Below, one piece after another: positions 46,001-60,927 of a stretch of DNA of 64,000 nucleotides (position 1 is its first letter; each line of letters starts with the position of its first letter). The notes beneath the pieces are model-generated. The model worked only from the letters and a program-made list of their open reading frames with translations. It searched no databases and had not been told where the DNA came from. Origin of the DNA: Euglena gracilis (Eukaryota; Euglenida; Euglenophyceae; Euglenales); the NCBI GenBank assembly GCA_039621445.1, contig CP154954.1:67118714-67182713 (forward strand). Reading direction: 5' to 3'. Position numbers and translations under genes: made by a program.

Positions 46001-48060
46001 GGGTACTGCAATCCCTTAAGCAAAAGCCTGCTCCCCATGGGGGACGTCATCATCTGGACATGGAAAGCCACCCGAATCCAACTTCGCAAGGCCCCGAAAT
46101 GCCGAAGAATGGCAAGATCTTCAAGAAAAGCAGCTCTGCTTCTGACGTAATGCTGTGCATAATACTTGATATTGAAAATAAACCCAAAGGGTTGGACTCC
46201 CAGACTACAAACAACCCCTCCTGGTGATTTCGTCACAGTTCGTGTTGCCCCATTTCAAATCGGTCAGGAAGGAAAAATGGGCCCGCCTGGACGGGGGGGG
46301 GGGGCAGATGAAGGGGGTACCCGGGGAGTGGCCATATACACCGCCAAGACCTCCTCCTGGATGAGGTAGTGCACCCAGTCGACGTCCGCGCACTGCAAGG
46401 GCTCGGTGCCAATTTGTGTGGATTGCGGTCCACTCATTGCAGTGCAGGGCTTGAACCGGAAAACACTCAGCAGCAACGCTTTCCAACCTTTGAACGAGAG
46501 GTTGCCCAGGGCGGTCACAACCACGTCTCACGTGTCGAGAAATGGAAACTAGGGGATGGGAACGTTTCACTGCATTGGGATGGCTGCTAAGGAAGGAGGG
46601 ACGGTCCTTAACTTCGCTTCTGGACCCCCCCCACATTCACCCACGGTTTGAAGGTCGCTTTGGTGCCGCCCACAAAAATTTCCATTGCGCCGCACACAAA
46701 ACCTGAATGTATTTCACAGGCATCAATAGCCAATCCAGCAGTGGCCTCGGGAAAAGGAAGGGAAACTGTGGAAATATTGACAGCGGGAGTCACCTCCTCC
46801 CAGATCCCCCCCCATTTTGCAACCTACGTGCGTGTCTGACCGTCATTCACATTTTATCACCCTCAAAATCCAAAACCATGATTGTCGGGAACGCACTGAT
46901 TCAAAAATTTTCAAAGTTTTTGTCTCAAAATCTGGTCCAAAATGCGGAAATATTGTGGGAGTGCTGCAAATCCTTAAGCGGAGGCCCGATCCCAGCCCAA
47001 ACATTAAGAGATGGAACAAATCCCAGTCACCCAAGAGATGCCTTCCATCCTCGAGCCGTTGCCAACCCACCACCGCAGAGGATCCATAAATTCTCAGGGA
47101 GTAAAGTTGAAGAACAGACAAAGCTGATGTGCTCCACAAAAAACCAGGCAGCCAGAAAATATGAATATCCACGTCCGCAACGACAGCATCGAACCCTGAG
47201 CTCCGTTCGCAGTCGTCAGCGGGCGTCTCAGCATGATGCATGTGCGTGCCAACGTTGGGGATGTGCTCCACAACAGGTTTTTGGGAAAAACGTTGGGCAG
47301 ACTATGAGGAGAAATGCTCTCAACATGGACACAGTGAAGACAAAAATACCCCACAAAGAGGCAGCGTAGATCTTTATGTGTTAATGGGTGAGCTGCATCC
47401 CACAATTGGAAAGCGGGTGGTAGGCCAACAGCTTCCAGATCCATGCAAGAAGCGGATTCTTCTGGCGCTGTAAAGAAAAAGAAAGAAAACCACAAACAGC
47501 AATCACACATGAACTCCGGTGGAAATTGGAACAGAGAGAATCCATATTTGGTGGGTGGGTGGGTCAACAGTCGCGTAAAGCAGGTCAGAAAACCACTGAG
47601 AATTTTTTCAATAAAGAAGGCCGAGAAAAAAATACTTGCTGCCACCTAACGACGATTTCCAGGAGAAATTTACCAGCGTACATTGAAACCACTCAAACTA
47701 CGGGGCAATTGGAAGCCCAAAAGGCTTGCGGATGTGGCTGCAGGGAAACGTAGGCGATGGAACCAGGCCGGGGCCGACCTTGGAGCAGGACTGCAGCCAC
47801 ACTGCCTTCTGGTACTCGCGTACCGCCTTGCTCTGCCAGGACACCGTGCTGGCCCCAAGCTGGGCCTCGTACACCTGCCTGCAGGGCGCTCAGCAAAAGG
47901 GGGGAGCCCAGCCCCTACATAGAGATGTGTGTGCCTATAGTAAAAATACATATGTATATATGTGTACTACATATAATATATGTATAAGTGTGTGTATGTA
48001 TGTATATATGTTTGTATACATGTGCGTGTGTGTGTATATATATATATTCTAAAAAATACA

Positions 48061-48091
<31 letters not shown>

Positions 48092-51000
48092 ATGAATATA
48101 CACATATATGTGGATATATATCCAATGAGCCCCGATGTTGACCTGTTTTTGGTGAGAAATTGCAACTCCTTTTGCACGTTTTTTTAAAAAATTTCAGCTG
48201 ACTGTGCCGGGACGGCAGATTTGGCCAATTTCAGGACCGCGCTGTCAGGATATGCAGGGGGGGGGGGGGACTGCACACGGGCCGGTCAAAAACTGCACTG
48301 CAAAAAAACTGCAAAAAACTGCACTTCAACAAAAAATAACAATAAACAAGCTGAAATGATGTGCATATGCAAAACAACCCAAATTACGACCACACGAGCA
48401 TGCCCCAAGTCGCCTATTTTTTGCACATCTTTGGAGCCGATGACGTCCGAAAAACGGAAGCAATCAATCAAGGTGCACTTCGCATGGTTTTTCATGAACT
48501 CAAATGCAAGTCATGTGTTTGGATGCCAAGTCACACCGGTTTTCAATGCCCTCGAAGATGTCAACTGATTTCCTTTCTAAATTTGGGAAAAATGCACACT
48601 TACCCATACACAGAAATTTTCAATGCTTTCATTTCTTGGGGATGCTCAGTTTGGAACTTTCGGTCCATCATTATCAGTATTTAGCCCCTGGGAATCCCAA
48701 CATAACCCCCCCCCCCCAAATAAGACCCCCCAAAAATAAGCCCCCCCCCCCCCCTGGGCCGATCGAGCAAAAATCAAAAAATAAGACCCCCCCTGACGGC
48801 GTGAAGCGCCGGGGACGGTGAAAATTTTCCCTGAGAAATTGTCAAAAACCCAAATTTCACACACAAAAATGATGAAATTTCAAAAAATTTCAGATTCTTG
48901 AAGTGCAAAAAAAAACATACTAAATGTCAACTTACACCAATTTACACATGGCGCGAAGCGCCGAAGGACAATTTTTAGTGTTTTTTGGGAACCTGAAAAA
49001 TGATGTTTTCTTCGGGCCCGGGTCGGTCAAGAAAAAATCTAAAAATAAGACGCCCCCCCCCCAAAAATAAGACCCCCCCTGGAGGTTTCCAGCAACGGAC
49101 CCAAAAATAAGACCCGGGTCTTATTTTTTTTGGGGGGGGGTTAAATAAGTCTGAGAGGTTAAATGAGTCTGCTCAGGAGTGTGCAAATGACGCAAAATAA
49201 GCATTGTGACATCTGTCACCACAGGCTGGCGCATACAATTTTTTACCGACCCCGGGGGGGAGGGGGGTCCCTCCACTTTTAAAAAAAGTCAGTCACTTTT
49301 TCCGCTTGTGCCTGAAACGTGCATGCCGAGCACTGGACGGTTGGTCCTCCAACACAGGATCGAAATTGTATTTGTCCCGTGGGGTGGAATCCAAGGCCAA
49401 GGCCAACAGTTACTGCAATTGGATCGGGAGGCCGCGAAGTTAGGTCCAAGGTGGAAGGTTCGGTCAGGAGGTCAACCAAATTCCCATGCAACCCGTCTAG
49501 TTGAATGAACGTCACGTCGCTTTGTTGAAGACCCTTTTCTGCTTGCTGAATGAAAGGTTTTATCATGGGATTTCCTCTCTCAACCATCGCAAGAACATGG
49601 AACCGAATGGGTCTTTCCGGGTCGGAAAGACCCGGAAAGCAAATCGAATCAGCACAAAACGAAGTTCGCCAAGAAAGCCTTTGCAGAAGAGCATTTGTGA
49701 AGCCGGTATTGGAAAGCCACACACTTCATTTCCTTTTTCCACCTTCTTCTTCAGGATCATTCAAGAAATCCTATGTTTGTGATGTCTAGCAGGCCGGCAA
49801 TCATGGTTTGGTTCCCTTTGAGTTCCCATCCAGTTCCCATCCTGGATGAGCACCCACCCCACAGAGGTGTTCAGGGTCAGGGGAAAGACAATTGGTGGGA
49901 TAACTGCAGGCAACACAACTCATGAACAGATGCTGCTTTTTTTGAGAAACACCCTTCAAACATACAATCCAGCACCAAAAAAACGGACACCTCAAATTTC
50001 CTCAAAACTGGAATCAAAAAGAATTGCAAAAAAATTGCAAAAAAAATTGGACGTGAGCATTTTTTTTTCAGAAAAAAGCTGCAAAAAAACTGCAAAAAAA
50101 AACTGCAAAAAAACTGCAAAAAAACCCAAAACGTGAAAACTGCAAAAAAATGCAAAAAATGCACGGTGGATATCCCCCCCCCTGCGGATATGTATGTGTG
50201 TATACATAATCCCCAGTATCCCCTGATAATCCCCTATATAATTTTCTGCTGGTGGAGGGTCCGACCCCACCTGCCCTCACCCTGGGCGTGGGTCCGGCCG
50301 CATTCACCAATGGCGGTCGGACCCCCCCTGTCCGAAAAAAATGTCGATCATTCTCGAAAATCTCGATGATTCTCGATGCAAGAGACCGGAAAAAATCTTT
50401 AGGCTTGATAAAAGCCACCACATTTTGTGCGATCTGTGCTTTTTCTTTTTCAAACGGGTAATGCACACACCAAAACCTATATACAGAAAAACACTTACAA
50501 ACTGAACAGAAAAACGTTCACTTGACAGAAAAATTTTCCAGCTCTGGGTGTTCTGGGGTGGGGTCCCGGAGCCCAGCTCAGGGGGGGGGGGCGAATCCGC
50601 CAACAAAACTCAAAAAAATGCGGTCTCGACTTTTTTCCCCCACCCAGCAGATTATCACGGGAGGTCCTTATTTTAAAAAGAAGGGAAAGAGGTTCCCCAA
50701 CCCTAAAGACTGCCCCACCCCAAAAGAGGTGCAATGGACCCACGGAAACTATGAGATCCCTGTCTGCCCCACAACGGCCACGAAGATGTTGACCAGCAGC
50801 ATGCTGCCCGACAGGAGGCTCATGATGAACCACAGGCCGCCTGGGGGGGGGGTGGGCCGAGATGCATGGAAAGGAAAATGGTTGGCTCTGGGATGGGCAG
50901 ATCCCCTCACTCCCAAAATACTTTGCTTTGCCATCCTGTGTCAGGAGGGTTGAAGGATGGGCCGATTCGAAGAAAAATACTAACCAAAACACAAACAAAA

Positions 51001-54000
51001 ATGCTTGAAAAAAGGATGACGTTCGAAAAGTGAAAATTCCATATTCCAGCCAACTTCCCTCATTCACTATCTTCCTGAAATCAGTGCGTGTGGTTACGGG
51101 GACCGACGTTCTTTGCAGAATGTCCAGAAGCAACTTTATTAAAATGCAAAATCTGGGATGGAATGTCTGCCAAAATGTGAACTGCAAAAAAGGGAGAACG
51201 CTTAGAAACGGCTGTATGTTCCACGAGGGAATGGTGGAGATCGGTACCCACTGCCCCCGCCCCCCAGGGGAGGGTGAAGGTTTTGGGGGGTTTGGATCGC
51301 ATTTTCGGCAGAATGGTCGCAATTTTTTTTCGGTTTGGCTGGAAAAAAAACAAACAACACAAATACAAATACAAAACGGAGAAGGAGGAAAACCCCTTTT
51401 CCAGGAGTGCAGACTGGGCCAAATCCCCCTCTCCCTCCAGGGGGCGGTGGTACCCAGGGTTGTATGGCTGGTGGGGGTGGCGACCCACCAATCACAGGAC
51501 TGGAAAGATTCCTTCGGCACCGAAGACACTGAAGGAAAAATCTGACCTAAAAATCGGCCCCCGGAATACAAGAAGGGTGATGTGGGGTCGGACCCCACTC
51601 ACAAAGGATGGAGGTGGGGGGGACCCTCCCCCGAGGGTGCACCCCTCCCTCTTGTTTTGCTCCCCCTGTGTGAGCCTTCAAGACAGAACAATGACGAAGA
51701 TAACCTTCGTCATTCTCGAAAAATTAAAGCATGTAGCAGTGTCTGCCTTGCAAGACCCTGCAAGGACTCACACCCCAGTTGTCAGACGAGCGGAAATCAT
51801 CAAAATCAAAATCGCCAAACAGCATGCGGAAGTAGGACATGCCACTGGTGCCCGGCCAGGCACGGTTTCAGTGGGAATGCTCCAAATTTCTACGGATGGT
51901 AGTCTTGTGAGCCTCTGCCTGCATCGCTGGACGTTTTCTTATCTGGAAATTGTGAGAACGACGCAAATGCAAATGCAATTTTGGCATCAAAGCAATTTTA
52001 CAGAGCCTTTTTCTATCACATGTTGGCTTCTGACCTTGTTATTTGGGGTGAGCTTTTCAAATGTGGCTGTCTCACAAATGCACAATGGCATCATTTAGCA
52101 CAATAGCATCATTAATGATACAACGACATATGATGTTGGATATGTGTTTGTGAATGGTCGTTTTCAAAGATTGAAATTTATTTACAATCTCAGTTGTAAT
52201 GTGTGTATGCACCTGAGCAACTTTGCATGCTTTCAGGCGACATAAACGGTCCTCAAAAAATGGTAACATGGTAACTTTAACTTTAACTTTAACTTCATAA
52301 ATGAACAATACAATACACACTCAGAGCACTCCGACCCCATGGAAGAGTTGCGTGTGGGCCAAAAAACCACGTCTGAGCCCAGTGTGTTGTACTGCACGGA
52401 GTCATAGCCCAGTGCGAAATGCAGTGCGACGCTGAAGGCCAGACTGACGATGATGAACGCCGTCAGGGAGTGGCACAAAATTTAAGCGAGACAACCCCTG
52501 CCTGAAAAGAGGATCGAGAGGCTGGGCGGAGATGGGGGTCGGGTTTGAGCAAAGCCAGGTCCCTCGGTGCAGCAGGTGGGAGGGGCACCCAACCTGAATA
52601 ACAATGTCGCGAAATGCCATTTGCACCACAACTCCACAAAACAGGTCCATGGAGCCCAGATTGGGCTCTCAGACCTTTTTAATCAACAGCTCGTTCATGA
52701 ACGGACGGAGATTTATGATCGATTTATGGACTGCATTTTGCCCGAAAAAGCGTGCTTGGCCCCTCCCCACGGGGCTCCAGGCCATGTTCTCTGTGGCCCT
52801 TTTAAAAGCACACAGCGTTTCCGGCAGTCGTAGGCATTATGGCGGGGCCAGGCCCCCTGGGCAGCAGCATGAAGCTCACGACGTAGTGTGCGGTGATGGT
52901 GCTGATGATGGCCTGCACTGCCGGGCCCACGCTGTGAGGCAGGAATGGATGGGAGGCGTGGAGCAGGGATCAGGCTTCATGTTAAGACCCCCTGGGGGGG
53001 TCTTAACCCTCTGCCTCGAAATGGTCAGGGGCGGGAAAATTTTCTTGGTTCTGTGGACGGTCAAAGGGCTGGACACCAGGTCAAATTTGTTGGAAAATCC
53101 CTCATCACTCTTTTGAAAATACACCAAAAATGTTCATTTTCAATTTTTTGAACTTTTTTTCATGTGGAAAACACCAAAACATCAAAAAAAATGAGCAACA
53201 TGCTCAAAAATGAGGAAAACAGCAATTCTGTGCATTTTCCGGCGCTGCACCTCAGTAGACATTTCTTTTGCAAGTTTTTTTATTATTAAAAAAACAACCT
53301 GCCAAGGAGGGGGGTGGGGTCCAGACACCCTCTCCCCACATCCAGGGGGGTCTAGCCCCCCCCCACCTTCCCCCTAGTCCCTGGGGGGGGGGGGCAGTTT
53401 AAACCCCCCCTACCACCGACCGACGGTCTTCCCGTACATCCCTGGTGTGGAGGGAGGGGGAAGCAGGGGCACCCCTGGGGTGCGCTATTCTGTGGTTGGG
53501 GAAGGGAGGCCAGGCCGACCCCGCCCCTCCATCCAGCTGTGTGGATTGCCTGGGTGGACTGCAGCACTCACAAGAACCTATGTGCATGGTTTCTCATTAA
53601 TTTGGACTGACGGCTTTGATTGCCATCCGTGATAATTTGAGCGACCAAAAAAAATGCCCGGGTGAACGTTTAACTTGCGCAAAGCAGCAGGACGCTCTTC
53701 TAGCACAATGGAGTTTTGCAATATTTCGTGGCGTTTGCAAGATGGTCAAACGAAACTTAGGGTCATTTTGTAAACTCAGCAAAACGAAATTAAGCGCCGC
53801 AAGAGAATCACAGCAATTGACGTTCTCACGTTGCTGCAAAGCGACGTTCCACGACAATCAGGAGTTCTGCTGTCAGATATTCTCTCAGAAGTGGGGGGGG
53901 GGGCACAGGGGTGATTCTGTTCAAAAAAGGGAAACTGTAGAAGATAATGGGAAATTCATCACCTAAAATTCTCTGGGAATCCTTGGTTGTCATTTAAGGT

Positions 54001-55955
54001 CTTCTTTCGGAAGGGTTAAGAGAATGTGCAACTTGACTGTAACAAATTAAACACATTTAAAACATTATCTTTCCAATGCTGTTTACAATGAATGAGAAAC
54101 TATGAAATGGTGCATTTTTTTACAATTAAAAGGGAGCTTTGCTAACAGTTAGGACTTCTCAGTCCTAATAAAAAGAAGATTCAATGAATAATTAAGCAAC
54201 AACATATTTTTGCTGTTATTCTTGGGTTTGTTTGCTTTCTTTGCATATTTTTTTTGTATTCATATCTGCAGATATTACCGCAGATGGTTTTATATTTACA
54301 AATACACATATATGCAGGTGTTCTCAGACATGCAGACAGTGTGCAGATAACAAATATACAAAAACTTGTCCCACCAATAAACTCTCTCTCTCTCTCTCTC
54401 TCTGATTTTCTCGACACATCTTTTGGAAAAATATGGGGCGAAATACCTTGGCAGAATCACAATGTACTTCAAGACCTTCAACCAGCAGAATACCATTGCA
54501 AAAGCGATCAGGTCCTGCTCCCATGTGTGCAACTGCGCCATCCGGTGGAAATCCACATATGCACCCTGTGAAAAGGTGCCGTCGCATGGACAGCTTTCAA
54601 GAAGGTGCAACCCACCACAATCAGAAAACGTTTTTAGGCTTCTCAAAAAATCAAAGAGAGACAGTGCAAAGATCGCCGGGGGGGGGCATCCATTAAAAAT
54701 TCAAATTCCGCAACCCCAATAGGCAAAAAAGATAAACAAACAAAAAAAATGGAAAAATGTTGCTAATGAAACAAACACTTTCACATGATGGAAAAAAGGC
54801 GAAGGAAACTTTGGACGTTCATTGCGGCGCACCTATCACAGGATGTGGAAATCCTGAGCATACATCTCTTTACGGACCCCGTGGGATTGCTGGGCTGGGC
54901 CTAGAAATTAGGGTTGGCCAGCCCGCCCCCCACCCCCCCAGGGGGGGGGCTGGACCCGGCTGGACCTGAGCCAGGCCAGGCTAGGCCGGAATAGGACGAT
55001 TGCCCCAAAAAATGCCCTGCAAAACACAGAAAAATATTTTTTTTAAAAAATATGCTTCTGACACCCCCAAAAACGCCAAAAACACCCCCCAAAACACCAT
55101 TTTTGGCCATTTTTGAACACTTTTTTCAAAATTTTCGGCGCTCTGTGCCAAAAAAAAATTAGGCTGGACCCTCCAAAAGCAGGGCCAGCAGAACTCCCCC
55201 CCCCCCGGGGGGTGCTACTGCGGCTGGGCTGGGCCAAAATCGAGGCTGGCTGCAGCAGCCCCCCCCCCAGGGGGTCTGCAAAACGTTTGATCCTGAGCAA
55301 AATTTCTCCAAAATTTTAGTAGAATACTCAAATTTTCTTTTCTCTCTACCTCCCAGTGTGTGTGTGTGTGTGTGTGTGTCGGAATCCGACGGCTTTGACC
55401 CCCCAACCCACCAATTGGTCATGGCTGGGAGGAGGAGAGCTCTGAATCGGGAGGCCCACCTCGGTCATCAGCAGCGTGGGGCGCCAGAGGCGGTGGGCCT
55501 CCACCATGATGAGGGCACGCACGACGTAGATGCAGGCGGCGAGGCCCAGTCACACCCCTGCTTGGCACCGCGGTTGGACCTCACACGAACATAAAGATTG
55601 CCGACCAATCAGGGAATTTTGCATGAGAAAAATAATATAATACAATATAATATTATTAAACATTGGGAAAATTTTTTAAAACTTTATCGGAAAATGCCCA
55701 CCTTGGAGGCGTCTTCAAAGGGGGGAGGGGAGACACCAGCCCTTTGTGCCGGCCGATTTCTTTCTTGCCGTTGGCAGCGGGCAGCCTGATCCCACCGCGT
55801 TGCAGCCCCCCCCCACTCAATTTGGCCTGAAAGGAGCGGCGTGGGCCCAGCACGATGACGTCCACCCCATTCCAGTCGCTCATGAAGTGCCGGGCGAGGC
55901 GGCCGAGGAACTGCAGTGGGCCGCTCAGCGGGGCGTCGTCCTCGTGCGAAGCGGC
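40090..55955 (-). CDS. PKD2: Polycystin-2-type (PKD/TRPP) cation channel with long coiled-coil C terminus, partial
   Basis: Exons, minus strand: 55955-55847, 55545-55460, 54565-54447, 52931-52863, 52458-52379, 51851-51774, 50840-50766, 47876-47779, 46392-46351 (or to 46342), 44342-44262, 43291-43184, 42648-42592, 42432-42356, 42016-41881, 40238-40090. Phases agree throughout, giving about 454 codons. Order matches PKD_channel: FMSDWNGVDVIVLGLAAC; YVDFHRMAQL and FCWLKVLKYIVILP; FMLLFIIVSLAFSVALHFAL (S5); pore YFRMLFGDFDFDDF; S6 WFIMSLLSGSMLLVNIFVAV; then VYEAQLG. From exon 10 the protein is coiled coil (EVQRLHREMADLTQ, EKARLQHQAATLQEEKEEV, VKEELKKRDHN). Such channels conduct Ca2+ and monovalent cations and often act in cilia. 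Five introns are nonconventional. The S1/extracellular part upstream and the C-terminal end are not firmly placed. Confidence 0.88.
43292..44261 (-). other. Nonconventional intron, channel gene (970 bp)
   Basis: Minus strand: starts GCCCAGGGAGG, ends CCTCTCTGCCAAT. CAG at +4, CTG at -8; CAGGGAGG pairs with CCTCTCTG at 7 of 8 positions. Joins MADLTQ to ELMELRIEKARL in phase 0. Flanking 8-mers CCCAGGCC/CCAATGAG match at 4 of 8. A family-2 element (43754-44119) is nested within. Confidence 0.7.
43754..44119. mobile_element. Family-2 hAT-like miniature element, 8-bp duplication CCTCTCAC
   Basis: Ends CAGGGTTTGATATAAGGA and TCCTTATATCAAACCTG. Flanks CCTCTCAC at 43746-43753 and 44120-44127 are identical. 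It lacks part of the central GGCGCGAAGCGCC block seen in the 17966 copy. It lies inside a nonconventional intron of the channel gene. Confidence 0.94.
45590..46030. mobile_element. Family-1 hAT-like miniature element, 8-bp duplication CTCCCCAT
   Basis: Ends CAGGCTTTTGCTTAAGG and CCTTAAGCAAAAGCCTG (perfect). Flanks CTCCCCAT at 45582-45589 and 46031-46038 are identical. It lies in an intron of the channel gene. Confidence 0.95.
47930..48115. repeat. AT/GTATAT-rich microsatellite
   Basis: ATGTATATATGTG, GTGTGTGTATG and (AT)n runs, including (TA)12 near 48062-48085. Confidence 0.85.
48255..50184. mobile_element. hAT-like non-autonomous element, family 3 (larger copy)
   Basis: Starts CAGGGGGGG...ACTGCACACGGG and ends TGCACGGTGGATATCCCCCCCCCTG, matching the copy at 10498-11631 at both ends and over stretches such as TCTGCTCAGGAGTGTGCAAATGACG and TTTTTTGAGAAACACCCTTCAA. 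Flanks AGGATATG (48247-48254) and CGGATATG (50185-50192) agree at 7 of 8. It is longer than the first copy because of extra sequence at about 48695-49170 and 49230-49860. Confidence 0.85.
48695..49170. mobile_element. Insertion inside the family-3 copy, bounded by AAATAAGACCCCCC motifs
   Basis: Relative to the 10498 copy, sequence between GGAATCCCAA and GAGTCTGCTCAGG is expanded by about 0.47 kb. The insert has AACCCCCCCC/AAATAAGACCCCCC at the left, GGTCTTATTTTTTTTGGGGG at the right (inverted) and internal repeats of AAATAAGACCCCCC. Ends not precisely defined. Confidence 0.5.
51852..52378 (-). other. Nonconventional intron, channel gene (527 bp)
   Basis: Minus strand: starts GCTCAGACG, ends GTGCCTGGCCGG. 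CAG at +4, CTG at -8. Joins QYNTLG to TSGMSYFRMLFG across a split Gly codon just before the pore. Flanking 8-mers ACTGGGCT/GCCGGGCA match at 5 of 8. Confidence 0.8.
52459..52862 (-). other. Nonconventional intron, channel gene (404 bp)
   Basis: Minus strand: starts GCCCAGGGGG, ends CTCCCTGACGGC. CAG at +4, CTG at -8, CAGGG/CCCTG complementary. Restores helix S5 (VVSFMLLFIIVSLAF) in frame. There is no AG at the 3' side near the junction, so a GT-AG alternative is not available. Flanking 8-mers CTGCTGCC/ACGGCGTT match at 4 of 8. Confidence 0.87.
55546..55846 (-). other. Nonconventional intron with CAC/GTG ends and nearly intact 8-bp duplication (301 bp)
   Basis: Minus strand: starts GCCCACGCC, ends GGTGTGACTGG. 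Positions +4 to +6 are CAC and -8 to -6 are GTG, complementary although not the usual CAG/CTG. Flanking 8-mers GCTGGGCC and ACTGGGCC match at 7 of 8. Excision gives VDVIVLGLAACIYVV in frame; reading through hits a TGA. Confidence 0.78.
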
Positions 55956-55976
55956 CTGCCGGGCAGCACGGCAAAC

Positions 55977-59738
<3,762 letters not shown>

Positions 59739-59828
59739 CGGGATTTTCCCCGGCCCCAAGCCCCTTGGCGACCCAATAGGGAAGCGACCCGTGGGCACCG
59801 CCCTGGGGAGACAGAAAACCCAGCCGCC

Positions 59829-60287
59829 ATGAGATTTTTCAGACCCTCCCGCCCTGAGAGTGTGCAGGGCACCCAAGGCCAAAGAGAGGAAGAGGGTGCC
59901 GAGTGGACCCCGGTGTACGGCAGGCGAGGGGCAGCCGTGCATAAGCAGCTGAAGCGAATGGCAGAGACCATCGCTGCACTGACCCGAGAACTCCAACAAA
60001 TGAAGGAAAATTTTGAACAACGCCACTGTCGGGGGGAGTCGGTGCCCCCAGCCAACCAAAGGAGCACCAGGGGAGAGAGTGGGGCAAACCGGGCAGGCCC
60101 CCCTCCGATCCCCGCACACCCCAACCAATGGGATGTGCTCCAAAGCCGCCGCAGCCGAAGGCAGCAGCAGCAACCCAGCCCCAGCGGGAGGGGGGAGGGT
60201 TCAACAACCACCGGAGGAGCCTCCCACCCCCCAAGGGACCGGCAAGGCCGCAAACCCGACAAAACGACCCAAACCACCACCCGCAGC

Positions 60288-60346
<59 letters not shown>

Positions 60347-60564
60347 GCGCCAGCAGCAGCAGCTTTCCTTCCAGGAGGACACCGGGGGCCGTGGTGGTGG
60401 GCCAGTGATGACGCAGCGTAGTGAGCCGGCACCCCCGGTTTCGCTGTGTCGGAGGCCAGGCGGGGGACGCCCTGCCGTCACCACCCAGAGCACCTCCTGG
60501 AATGAAAACAAAGCAGCCCCCTCCACCTCCGACACTCCCGCACCACACACTTCCCATCCACACC
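59829..60564 (+). CDS. Retroelement-like ORF: short coiled coil and Gln-rich tail
   Basis: Same frame as the end of the preceding gene, separated by a stop and 90 bp. Contains EWTPVYGRRGAAVHKQL, a helix TIAALTRELQQMKENFEQ, NQWDVLQSRRSRRQQ, then a Ser/Gln-rich part encoded by (CAG)n. Basic patches beside W-V-RR motifs recall nucleic-acid-binding first ORFs of non-LTR elements, but no zinc knuckle is seen. It may be part of the same decayed retroelement. Confidence 0.4.
60292..60363. repeat. (CAG)n trinucleotide repeat
   Basis: About 24 CAG/AGC units with two GAC/CGC interruptions, encoding poly-Gln in the plus-strand frame. Confidence 0.95.
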
Positions 60565-60568
60565 AATC

Positions 60569-60571
<3 letters not shown>

Positions 60572-60650
<79 letters not shown>
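60572..60650. repeat. (GA)n microsatellite
   Basis: About 39 GA units. Together with 55979-56076 it brackets the reverse-transcriptase region. Confidence 0.97.
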
Positions 60651-60655
<5 letters not shown>

Positions 60656-60666
60656 GCTCGTTTGAC

Positions 60667-60874
60667 GCCGAGTCGTTCCTCGGGTTCTGGCTCTCGCCTG
60701 CCTGGATGGAGCCGTGGGTGGCCCTGAGGGTCCGCATACCCTTGGGGTCCATGACTCGCCCACCCGCGGAACATGAGTGCCCCGTCACCAGGCGGTCTGC
60801 CCCCACCAGCCGGGCGTCGGGGGCATCGACAAGGAAGGCCCGGCTGGATCCGAAACCGCCTGGCTCTTTTACCG
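60667..60874 (-). CDS. Candidate upstream exon of the channel gene (extracellular domain?)
   Basis: Minus-strand open frame between two (CT)n tracts: acceptor TTCCGCACACAG, then VKEPGGFGSSRAFLVDAPDA, ARLVGADRLVTGHSCSAGG and VMDPKGMRTLRATHG, possible donor GTCAAA. Position upstream of S2 and the LVG.xRL...C pattern vaguely recall the extracellular loop of polycystins. The phase does not match the next exon directly, so another exon or another junction is required. Confidence 0.3.
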
Positions 60875-60885
60875 CTGTGTGCGGA

Positions 60886-60887
<2 letters not shown>

Positions 60888-60923
<36 letters not shown>
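60888..60923. repeat. (GA)n microsatellite
   Basis: About 18 GA units; a (CT)n pyrimidine tract on the minus strand immediately before the possible acceptor at 60875. Confidence 0.95.

Positions 60924-60927
<4 letters not shown>

Larger units (their letters stand above)
47877..50765 (-). other. Nonconventional intron, channel gene (2889 bp)
   Basis: Minus strand: starts AGACAGGG, ends CCCTGCAGGC. CAG at +4, CTG at -8, CAGGG/CCCTG complementary. Joins FVAVVG to QVYEAQLG across a split CAG codon. Flanking 8-mers GGGGCAGA/CAGGCAGG match at 5 of 8. It contains the whole family-3 element 48255-50184 and an AT-rich microsatellite. Confidence 0.8.

Noticed and set aside
52600-52670. Possible channel exon with VVQMAFRDIVIQ on the minus strand
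   Set aside because: It resembles a pre-S5 linker, but the flanking exons join perfectly without it through a nonconventional intron, and it lacks a clear acceptor.
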